A DNA stretch of 64,000 bases from Hormiphora californensis (lineage: Eukaryota > Ctenophora > Tentaculata > Cydippida > Pleurobrachiidae): positions 5,542,159 through 5,606,158 of the forward strand of contig CM035352.1 of NCBI GenBank assembly GCA_020137815.1, given 5' to 3'. The position numbers and the translations under genes were made by a program. Below the pieces are notes generated by a model that saw only the letters and a list, made by a program, of their open reading frames with translations, did not search any database and was not told where the DNA came from. This document shows positions 40,231-50,200 of the stretch, piece after piece (position 1 is the first letter of the stretch; each line of letters opens with the position of its first letter).

Positions 40231-43200
40231 TACAGCGTAGGAATGGGAATGGTTGTGGGAATGGGAATGGTTGTGTGATGTGTGTCGTTGCTGCCAACGT
40301 CCACCGCTCACATGACAAGTCCGATCAGTCCACCTCCCCGTGGTCCATCCTGGGTCATGCTAAGAGACTGAGGGGCAATGCGGCGTGTCGTGCTAGCAAC
40401 TCGTCACGCTTTAAAATCTTGCTACGAATCTCTCGGTGTCCTCCTCAAATTTGGCGTCGGTGAAAGCTGGCAAGCACCTTATTCCGGACAGCGAGGTTAG
40501 GGTGACCAGAGGACGGGAGGAGGGTAAAGCTGGGTCAGGTGATTCGGGGCCCTCCGACCTGATGGGAGTCTCGGATCTGGTGTCATTCAATCGCAGAGTT
40601 ATTTCTGGCCAACACATCCCTGGTGTGGCCGCTCCGGGTTCTTTTAGTTCCTTTAGTTCTTTTAAGCCAATTAATGCAGTCCGTAATCATTTTCATCTGG
40701 CAACTTGGAATGTTTTATCTCTACAGTCATCATCCTCTAAGTTGTACGAATTATCAAACGCAGTTTCATCTTTCCAACTTGACGTTTTGCTTCTCACAGA
40801 AACGCACTGGCCTGGTACGGAGGTTATGACCCTGGATAACGGGCATCTTTTTATTAACTCTGGCAGGGCAGATGGTTTGAGGCGGCAAGGTGTTGGGTTG
40901 GTGTTATCAAAATCTGTCAAGAAGTCCTTAATTTCCTACAGTCCCTTCTCTGAGCGCATCATGGCAGCCCGACTGCACACCAAACATGTTAATATCTCCC
41001 TTGTTATTGCATATGCTCCAACCAATGATAAGGATGACGCGGTCAAGGAGGAGTTCTACAACCAGTTATCATCGGTTTTGGATAGGCTTCCTCGGCAGGA
41101 CGTGGTCTTCTTGGGCGGGGATTTCAACGCGAGGGTTGGTGGCGGGCACTCTCTCCACCAAGTTTCTAATGACAACGGTGAGCGGTTGGAGGATTTGTGT
41201 GGGATCCATCAGTTGTCTATTGGTGCGAAGATGTTCCCTCATAGGGATCACCACAAGGGAACCTGGAGATCTCCTGACGGTACCACTGTGACGCAGATAG
41301 ACCATCTGTGTGTCGGCAACAAGTGGCGAAGTTCTCTGTTGGATGTTAGGGTCCTAAGGAGTGCAGACATCGGGTCTGATCACTACCTGGTTCGGGGTAA
41401 GGTTAGGATCCGGCTGAGTGCAGCTAAGAACTGTAGGAAACCGGTCAGGGAGGTTCCAGCTATAGAGAATCTCAGGAAGGGGTGTGATGAGACACGCACG
41501 GAATACAATGTCTCTCTCCGGAACAGGTTTGAATCTCTGGAGCCTGAGGAAAGTCTGGAGGGTCAGTGGCGGCAACTTAAGGAGGTAATCGGTGAGGTGT
41601 CACTGGAGGTCCTGGGAGCGCGGCCGAAACGGATTCGTCAGCAGCACTTGTCTCTGGAGACTCGAGACCTCATCGCCCAACGTGCTGAGCTGAAGAAGAA
41701 TGATCCCGAGGGTGGATCTGAGTACTCTAGGCTTAATAAGCTGGTCAAGAAAGCAGCACGGGTGGACGATGAAAGGTGGGCGGATAGTTTGGCGTCTGAT
41801 CTGGAGGATGCTGCGGTGCACGGGCGGCAGAGGGAACTTTGGCAGCATATGAAAGATCTGTCAGGTGTGAGGAAACGCGGCGGTACTGCTGTTCGTGATA
41901 GGAACGGTGAACTCATCGCTGATCCTGTTCAACAGCGGGAGCGCTGGGCGGAGCACTTCTCTGAGCTGTTAAACCCCCCTGTAACTACATCACAGCTCTC
42001 GGATCTGGATGGTCTGGAGGTGGACCCGTGCTTTGAGGATCTTGGTGAGGATGATCCTCCGCCTTCTCGTGGAGAAGTTTTAGTGGCACTGAACAGGCTC
42101 AAAAACCATAAGAGTCCTGGCGTTGATGGGATCTCGAACGAACAGCTACGGTATGGCTCGTCCGGTCTTGTTGGCCCCCTTGTGGATCTGTTTGGTGGAG
42201 TCTGGAGGGAGGAGAAGGTCCCGGAGGAGTGGTTAAAGGGTGTCATCTCGGTGATTCCCAAGAAGGGTGACGCCAGTGTGTGCTCAAATAATAGGGGCAT
42301 CACTCTGCGATCTACCACTTCCAAGCTGTTCCAGATAATTATGCTGAACAGGTTGTCTTCTGGTCTTGAATTGGCACTTCGAGAGAATCAGTGTGGATTC
42401 AGACGTAACCGGTCTTGTGTGGATCAGATTTATTCCCTCCGTACCATCATCCATCAGTGTATAGAATATAATTTACCGTTGTATATAAACTTTATTGACT
42501 TCAAATCAGCATTTGATTGTATTAACAGGGATTTTATCTGGGCCGCATTTCGCCATTATGGTCTTCCAGAGAAGTATGTCCGGATAATTCGAGCATTCTT
42601 TGACGGTACTGTGAGTGCAGTGAAACATGACGGAGAGCTCTCCAGCTGGTTCAGTGTCCTCAGTGGTACCGGTCAGGGCGACATTCAGGGTCCACCAGTC
42701 TTCAACATCGTGATTAACTGGGCGGCTCAGCTTGCTGAGTCCAACAAGACTGTCTCCAGGGGTCTCACTCTTCACGGCGCTGAGAGTGATGAGGGTGGGG
42801 AATGGATCATGGATCTCGACTATGCTGATGACATGGCTGTAATGGATGATACTGAGGAAGGGCTCCAGGAGTCAACAGATTTGCTGGTAAAATACGCAGG
42901 GTACGCTGGTCTGAAGATTAATGCGAAGAAGACCAAAGTTGTGGCTTTTTCAAAGGGTCTTAGCCAGCGCCCATTTTCAGAGGCGGATACGGTCAGCATC
43001 TCTGTGGAGGGTAATCCGGTTGAGCAGGTTTCCAGTTTTACCTATCTCGGATCGGCGTTGTCCTCTGACGGTACCATCGACAAGGAGCTTGGTATCAGGA
43101 TAGGGAAGGCTTACAGTGCATTCAGTATGCTTTGTAGGATCTGGTACAACCGTAACATCAGGACTTGTACCAAGATCAGGATATACAGAGCTGCTGTTCT

Positions 43201-43690
43201 GACAGTTCTTCTCTATGGTTGTGAGGCCTGGACAACTACTCAGGTCCAAGATCGCCGGGTGGAGGCGTTCCACCAACGGTGCCTGCGTAGAATCCTGAGA
43301 ATACAGTGGTTTAGGAGAGTATCTAACAGGGAGGTACTGGAGAGGGCGGGGATAGAACCAATCTCGAACTTCATTGGCAATGGGAGACTCCGCTGGTTTG
43401 GACACCTGATTAGAATGCCTGAGGGTAGGGTGCCCAACAAACTCTACCACTGGGTGCCTAGTCATGGGAGACGTTCCAGAGGAAGACCGCGTAAAACCTG
43501 GTCCTCCTGTGTGCTGAATGATTATCGAGACGCTACGGGTCAATCCCAGTCTCTCCGTGCAATTACTAACACTGCAGAGAACAGAAATGAGTGGAGACAG
43601 CTCACGTCATTACGAGCGAGGATACTTGGAGCCGGCCACTCGAATGATTGAGGAGACCGTACCAAGTATCAAGTAAGTAAGTAGGCCAAC
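40231..43690 (+). mobile_element. RTE-like non-LTR retrotransposon, apparently full length
   Basis: Sequence unrelated to the flanking repeat begins at about 40231 and ends after the ORF in a short tail (caagtatcaagtaagtaagta, about 43660-43683). It carries one long intact ORF, annotated separately. No clear target-site duplication was found, so the ends are approximate. Confidence 0.8.
40436..43651 (+). CDS. LINE polyprotein: APE endonuclease and reverse transcriptase
   Basis: A 1071-codon ORF without stops or frameshifts. The endonuclease spans about residues 85-320: HLATWNVLSLQ, LLLTETHWPG, GGDFNAR (Asp about 229) and GSDHYLV. The reverse transcriptase has NHKSPGVDGISNEQL, VIPKKGDAS, NQCGFRRNRSCVDQI, YINFIDFKSAFDCI and LDYADDMAV (Y-A-D-D at about 796). 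The C-terminal part is typical of the RTE group: YRAAVLTVLLYGCEAWT, RWFGHLIRMPEGR and RGRPRKTW. The palm motif reads GTGQGD rather than the common G-x-PQG, which is unusual. Upstream ATGs are possible. An intact frame suggests recent insertion and possible activity. Confidence 0.93.
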   Translation: MSSSNLASVKAGKHLIPDSEVRVTRGREEGKAGSGDSGPSDLMGVSDLVSFNRRVISGQHIPGVAAPGSFSSFSSFKPINAVRNHFHLATWNVLSLQSSSSKLYELSNAVSSFQLDVLLLTETHWPGTEVMTLDNGHLFINSGRADGLRRQGVGLVLSKSVKKSLISYSPFSERIMAARLHTKHVNISLVIAYAPTNDKDDAVKEEFYNQLSSVLDRLPRQDVVFLGGDFNARVGGGHSLHQVSNDNGERLEDLCGIHQLSIGAKMFPHRDHHKGTWRSPDGTTVTQIDHLCVGNKWRSSLLDVRVLRSADIGSDHYLVRGKVRIRLSAAKNCRKPVREVPAIENLRKGCDETRTEYNVSLRNRFESLEPEESLEGQWRQLKEVIGEVSLEVLGARPKRIRQQHLSLETRDLIAQRAELKKNDPEGGSEYSRLNKLVKKAARVDDERWADSLASDLEDAAVHGRQRELWQHMKDLSGVRKRGGTAVRDRNGELIADPVQQRERWAEHFSELLNPPVTTSQLSDLDGLEVDPCFEDLGEDDPPPSRGEVLVALNRLKNHKSPGVDGISNEQLRYGSSGLVGPLVDLFGGVWREEKVPEEWLKGVISVIPKKGDASVCSNNRGITLRSTTSKLFQIIMLNRLSSGLELALRENQCGFRRNRSCVDQIYSLRTIIHQCIEYNLPLYINFIDFKSAFDCINRDFIWAAFRHYGLPEKYVRIIRAFFDGTVSAVKHDGELSSWFSVLSGTGQGDIQGPPVFNIVINWAAQLAESNKTVSRGLTLHGAESDEGGEWIMDLDYADDMAVMDDTEEGLQESTDLLVKYAGYAGLKINAKKTKVVAFSKGLSQRPFSEADTVSISVEGNPVEQVSSFTYLGSALSSDGTIDKELGIRIGKAYSAFSMLCRIWYNRNIRTCTKIRIYRAAVLTVLLYGCEAWTTTQVQDRRVEAFHQRCLRRILRIQWFRRVSNREVLERAGIEPISNFIGNGRLRWFGHLIRMPEGRVPNKLYHWVPSHGRRSRGRPRKTWSSCVLNDYRDATGQSQSLRAITNTAENRNEWRQLTSLRARILGAGHSND

Positions 43691-43983
43691 CCGTGCCTTT
43701 GAATAGCGCTACCTCGTTTTTATATCACCCTGGAGCCTACAAACACGCGAAAACGAGCTGTTTACCCGTTTGCAAATGTCTGGTGATAATGTGCATCAAT
43801 TATACAGTTGAAGGGAGAGTTTGATATTTCACTTTTGTCCATTAAATTTTCCAGAGCTTAACGCTTCGGGACTTTAGAATTAGACTAGCCCTAAGGCCTA
43901 AATAACATGCAAATCCTGGGACGTAACTCTTTTAAACTGTAGTGATTAGGTACTAAGTTTTAACATTACTTGAAGACCACGCT

Positions 43984-44160
43984 ATGGACTATTTTCCAAC
44001 CTCCGAAGAATCACAACACTTCGCACAGCTGATTTTCGAAGAGGAAGACGTGGAAACACAGGACCTTCACTTGATAAATGGATGTACAACTGTGTATATT
44101 GGGACCAGGACTAACTCGACAAAACTGTGGACGTGTGTCACTCGGATTAAGGGAGGCTGA
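43984..44160 (+). CDS. Short ORF of 58 codons, status uncertain
   Basis: ATG to TGA, opening MDYFPTSEESQHFAQLIFEE, acidic at the start, with TVYIGTRTNSTKLW later. It lies between the LINE and the SNX29-like gene. It may be an untranslated leader ORF or 5' exon of that gene, or chance. No family is recognised. Confidence 0.25.
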   Translation: MDYFPTSEESQHFAQLIFEEEDVETQDLHLINGCTTVYIGTRTNSTKLWTCVTRIKGG

Positions 44161-44268
44161 GAAAACTTAAAATTGAATTCAGTTTTAATAATACCTTAAT
44201 TTATCATTGATTTATCAGGGATCAGGGAGAGAGAAAAATTGATTTGTTAAACTCTATTTGCTAAACAG

Positions 44269-47200
44269 ATGACCACTAAAATTGATATAGAATGTGCGAT
44301 GGCTGAAGCTCTGCTTGGAAAGCTAGAGGATGCGATTACTAGCGTTCAGTTAAAATACGGTGGTCACGCCGGACTAGCTATTGAGGATGACTACTGCGTA
44401 GCTAACCTATGTCGCTGTTTAGAGAATGTGTTTCTTGATCACGCTAAAATTAGGAAGTCTTCGCCACTGCAAAAGGTTTGAACATTGAACAGGCCGGAAG
44501 AAGCTCGACATAATAATACAGTGTGACGATAGGGGATGTAGCGAGTCTCAACTCAGACAATAGTATTTCAAATAATATAGTATTATTTTAAATACATTGG
44601 AGCGTGCTAACTGATAGTGGTGTCTGAAGCTAACAATAGTATTTTCTTTCAGGAGTCCAATACAGATGTTCTGGTTTGGGATCTAATTTCACGGTTTCTA
44701 CCTAAATCAGAGGTTTCCCGTTTTGAAAATGAAGCTTCACTTAATTCAGGTCGGATGATTTTACAACTTACATCACAGGGAAAATAATTAGACATTGATC
44801 TAACATTTGGTCTAAAATTTTCTAATGTCTAATAGGTATTGGTAGGTTTCGGAGCTGGTTGAGGAAGCACGTTGAATGATGGTCTGATGGGGAGATATTT
44901 GGAACAACTCCTACAAACCGACCCAAACCTTCTCAGGTATGTAGTCTCATAGTAGGTCTTACATGTATTTTGTAATTGTAAGTTGGTCCCTTACATGCTG
45001 TTTTGTTTTGGGATTTCACCTTCCCTCGGCAGTTTGCCTTGTTCGATCCTCTCTCTCTGCGCCCCGTAGAGGAGGGTTATAACATAAAAATCGGCAGCAA
45101 TATAATATATTGATAAACGCTTCAGGATTGTACTATGATCCTGGAAGTATTATGTTGGACCCCTCCCTGAGCTCATGTATTCCATTATCAATATCCCGCA
45201 TCAACACTGTCCTCTTCTCATTTGATCTGGATAGGCCCTCTTTTAATATGCCCCTGGTGAGATCAGAGAGGTGCATGTCGGCTACAATATCTGCAGACAT
45301 TCGACAGACAGGTAACACTCGTGGTTGTGATGTTGTCTGTGTTCTATGTTGTACTGTACCCTCAGTCTTGGTGACGCAGCCACCCCTACACTAGCCGCGC
45401 GCAGTGCGGCTAAACGAAGCCTGCGAAGCAGGCTGAGTTATAACATAATAGGGATGTCATCACCAACCCTCAGTCCTCTCTGACTACCTTCATTATTTAA
45501 TATCTCCCCATGTAATTCACTACTCGACCAGGTAGCGGTATAATAAAACCAGTTGGATCAGTAAAGGGTAAAAGGAGAAAGAGGCCCCAGATATGTGAGA
45601 CAGAAGAAGAGACTGCACAGGGATCCAACCCAGCCATCTCAGTCCCTCCCTCTCTCCCTTTGCTGGGAGACGGACGGTTCTCTACAGCAGTGGATCTTAA
45701 CATGCTAGTAGCAGATCTGGACTTCAACAGGGATCCCAGTAGTGACGAGGTATAATGAGTTTTTAGATTTCCAAACAATGACTTGGTGACGCTGTCACCC
45801 TTACAACTCCCGCGTGAAGCGCGGCAAAACGAGACCCGCGAATCTAGTGAGTCACTAAATCAATACAATGACATTATAAGCCAGGGGGGGTTCAACCCTA
45901 AAAATTTGGCACTGTTAGGAATGGCCGACACTAACAATTTTTTGTTAGTGTTTTTTGTTAGTGACGTCACTAACAAAAAAATTGTTAGTGTTTTCACTAA
46001 CAAAAAAGACTAACAAAAAAATTGTTAGTGTTTTCACTAACAATTTTCACTAACAACAAGAATTATTGCATTATGTATTCATAATGCGGTGTTTCCCTGC
46101 CCCAGATGGGTGTAAAATTGATGACTAAGCTTCAAATTCAGATTTTCCGATGAATTTTGCACTCTAAGAGCAATTTTTGGCTGATACGATGTTAGTTGCT
46201 ATGGTAACCAGGGTGGTTGCTATGGTAACCAGGGTGGTTGCTATGGTAACCAAGGCAGTTGCTATGATAACCAAGACAGTTGCTTAGGAGACCTTAGTTG
46301 GTGACCAAGCGCTTCACCTTTACCCTCAGGCCTCAGTTATCTTAACACCAGTCACTTACAATTATTGTGTGATAGTAGTTTCATGCTTGGAAGACTTGCT
46401 ACCACGTCATGGTACGGCTGTAGGGTACCCAAAGTGATTTCAGGTGAAAATAGGAAGTGATACGAGTGAGTAATTGCGTGCCACAATATGTGTTAATCAT
46501 TTCCTTTGTTGCATCAACAAAGTGTGAGTTGAAAGATTTATGAAGGAGCAGACTTTGTTGCTATGTGTAACGGTGGACAGACGGACAGACGGACATTTTA
46601 GTTAACTACACAATCTGCTGATTTCTAAACCCTGAATGATCTTTTTAGCACGTGCGTGCTAAAAACATCATCCCGGGTGATTGCCTTCGGCAATCACCCG
46701 GGCAGGGAAAAAATTTTGTTAGTGTTTTCACTAACAATTTTCACTAACAAACATTTTGTTAGTGTTTCTAATTGGGGTGATGGTTATGAGATACGATTCA
46801 GGGACGCATTATTGGCAGTGTGAGACGATACGGGTTATGGAACATGATTCGGTGAAGCTTATTAGGATGGTTAGGCGATATGAGACACGATTCGGGGAAG
46901 GTTTTCTTCGTTTTTCAAGTAACGATACATGGAAAATGAAGACATTTGTGAGTAGACAAGGAATACACCAATTTCAAGAGAATAAAACTAAAAACACAAA
47001 TCAAATAACTTGTCCACATTTAGTTGCTCTGTCCAACAATTGGAGTACAATACGAACCGATTACCCCACCATATGATCCTATCACCCTGCCACACGAACG
47101 AATTACCACACCATATGATCCGGTAGTGTCTGACTGTGGTCTGGAAACCCCTTACTGCACGAAGCTTTTCTGAATCACATTTTCGAGACGAATCCAACGC

Positions 47201-50200
47201 AACCGGAATTAGCTTTCTATCTTATTGGGAAGTTTGGGCTTGAGCATTTTCATTTTTGGTCATTTTTCGGTGCGCAAGCCAATCAGAGGCCTGGATTTCG
47301 AAATAAAGGCCTCTGATTGGCTCGCGCACCGAAAATTGACCAAAATTGAAGATGCTCAAGCCCAAACTTCCCGATAAGATAGAAAGCTAATTCCGGTTGC
47401 GTTGGATTCGTCTTGAAAATGTGATTCAGAAAAGCTCCGTGCTCCTAGTGGGTTTCAGACCACAGTCAGATCCGGTTATCAAACAGACCGATACCACTGC
47501 ACTTGAGGTATCACGTATCGGCATGAGGTACACCGAATCGTGAGCAGTATCCCGTATCGGTTGATGTTGTAAGAGGTTCCGCTGCTAATGAGGCACACCG
47601 AATCGTGAGCAGTATCCCGTATCGGGGCTCAGTGCTCACGATTCGGTGTACCTCATTAGCGGCAGAACCGCTTACAATGTGAACTGATACGACGGTATCC
47701 CAGTATATCGCTCCTACTTAATAATGAGGAAGTGAACTTACAAGAGAGTTTACAGACCCATTGGACGGCTCTGCACACTCTTCCCCGACACCATAAACAA
47801 TCGGATGAACGAACCTGCCACAAAATCCGCCAAACTGGCAATATCTCAAATGGAGAGCCTTTCAACAGAGCAACTAAATGTGGACAAGTTATTTGATTTG
47901 TGTTTTTAGTTTTATTCTCTTGAAATTGGTGTATTCCTTGTCTACTCACAAATGTCTTCATTTTCCATGTATCGTTACTTGAAAAATGAAGAAAACCTTC
48001 CCCGAATCGTGTCTCATATCGCCTAACCATCCTAATAAGCTTCACCGAATCATGTTCCATAACCCGTATCGTCTCACACTGCCAATAATGCGTCCCTGAA
48101 TCGTATCTCATAACCATCACCCCAATTAGAAACACTAACAAAATTTTTGTTAGTGAAAATTGTTAGTGAAAACACTAACAAAATTTTTGTTAATGAAAAT
48201 TGTTAGTGAAAACACTAACAATTTTTTTGTTAGTCTTTTTTGTTAGTGAAAACACTAACAATTTTTTTGTTAGTGACGTCACTAACAAAAAACACTAACA
48301 AAAAAATTGTTAGTGTCGGCCATTCCTAACATGACAGTGCCAAAAATTTCCATTGATACCCACTTTTTTGTTGTTATGTTCTAACCCTCCCTTTACATTT
48401 GGGGCGTGCGAAAAACAGTCTAACTTAGCAACTTTTTTGGCAAATGGAAATTTTATATTGGAAATTTTTAGAAATTTTTAGAAGTTTTTGGAAATTTTTG
48501 GAAATTTTTAGAATTTTTTGGAAATTTTTAGAAATTTTTAGAAATTTTTAGAAATTTATGGACGATGGAAATTTTTGGAAGTTTTTAGTAAATGGAAATT
48601 TTTAGAAATTTTTAGAAATTTTTAGAAGTTTTTAGAAGTTTTTAGAAGTTTTTCGGTAACCCAATTGTAAGCTAATAATAGGTAATCTTTGCATGTTTTC
48701 GACAGTAAGTTAGTTATACAAGCTACATCCATGATCTACATTGTTATGTTCTAACCCTCCCTTTACATTTGTAAGGGGCGTGCGAAAAACAGTCTAACTT
48801 AGCAAGATCTACAGTGATCTAGCTTAAAAAAGAGTTTAAAGTTTCTATTTTGTATGCTAAGAAACCCGATCTACTACGGTATTAGGCATTCCGTCCGAAG
48901 GAATGTAAGGTATCTTGTGCTATTTGGTAACTTACTTTTCAATAAGTTTTCGAGACGCCCTTAGTTGGCCTTAGTTGGCCAATGAATCTATGATTTCTGA
49001 AGAAATTGTACGGATTGCCAAAAAATATATGATCTCGATGTTTTTGACCTATTATTAAATGATTTATTGATGCTCAGTGCTCACAAGAGGTAAGGAAAAG
49101 TAACCAGTTCTGCGACAACTGTGTTTGTATATTTTCATGTTTTTGTTAGTTTTTCTTTTCTTGATCAATGGAAATTTTTGGAAATTTTTGGAAATTTTTA
49201 GAAATTTTTGGAAATTAATGGAAATTTTTGGAAATTTTTAGAAATTTTTGGAAATTTTTAATACTAAAAACTTCTAAAAATTTCTAAAAATTTCTAAAAA
49301 TTTCCATCGATACCCGGATTTTGGCAAATGGAAATGGAAATTTTTAGGTTGAACCCCCCCAAGCCACCTAGTAGACCTAGTTGAGTCCACTACTGCAGAG
49401 TAGACAGTAGACCTAGAGTCCCAGTACAGATAGCTCGCTGCTTACTACCTACAATATTGCAGGAAGTACGGCCGTATACAGCTCAGGATGATTCCCTGCC
49501 TCCCTCTCCACCAACCACTCTGGATCTTAGCTGCGAACTAGGTAAGTTGTTAGTTGGTTTTCCTAGTGGATGCCCAGGATACCCAGAGATATTGCCCATC
49601 CAGGATTAGTTTAGGGTATCTTACTTCTCTAGTTCTTACGACAAACTTCAAGTCGCCTACCAATGTAACGAACAGACAATTCTTTATCAGAGCTGAGAAA
49701 CAGTAGTATCATATTTCTTCAGGTTCAGTCCCTGATAGTTATACTGGTGGGGAGAACCCCCTTACCACTGACACCACACTTGGGGAGACTACCTCTGAGG
49801 TTTCTACAGCTGAGGAGGAGGAGACTACTGGGGATCAGGATGAGGAGACTGGTTCAGTGGTTTGTGAAGAGAGGAGTGTGGAGGTAGATGGTGGATTGAG
49901 TCCTACTGTTACTAAGAGTGAGGAGCAAGTAAAAAGGCCGACAGTTTCGTTTGTACATGGCGACCCCTACGCTGATGAATGCGGCCCTTATAGTTTGGAT
50001 TATCCTGATGGCTCTAATAGCTCTGCTGGGGTTAGTTTGGAATCAGACCCCCCTGAAACCCTTACCAGTGCAGCTACTAGAGAGGAGGAGGAAGTTCTTG
50101 CTGTTGAGCCAATAACTCAGCCAACTGGGGTTCCCTCTGCGCTGGATATTATCAGTAGCTCCCCCAGTGATGCAACTATAGATGGTAAGTAGTTGTTATC

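Larger units (their letters stand above)
45884..49360. mobile_element. 3.48-kb inverted-repeat element with 6-bp target duplication
   Basis: Starts GGGGGGGTTCAACCCTAAAA and ends in the near-complement. It is flanked on both sides by AAGCCA (45878-45883, 49361-49366). Inner arms repeat the octamer ACTAACAA/TTGTTAGT many times (45920-46060 and 48130-48330) and are inverted copies of each other. A second pair of inverted segments (46745-47030, 47870-48140) produces mirror ORFs. The right part (48440-49340) is built of ggaaatttttagaaattttt units. No transposase is recognised. A 6-bp duplication fits few DNA-transposon groups, so the class is open. It lies in intron 5 of the SNX29-like gene. Confidence 0.85.

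Noticed and set aside
41600-43543. Minus-strand ORFs opposite the RTE-like LINE
   Set aside because: Shadows of the long plus-strand coding frame; they lack motifs.
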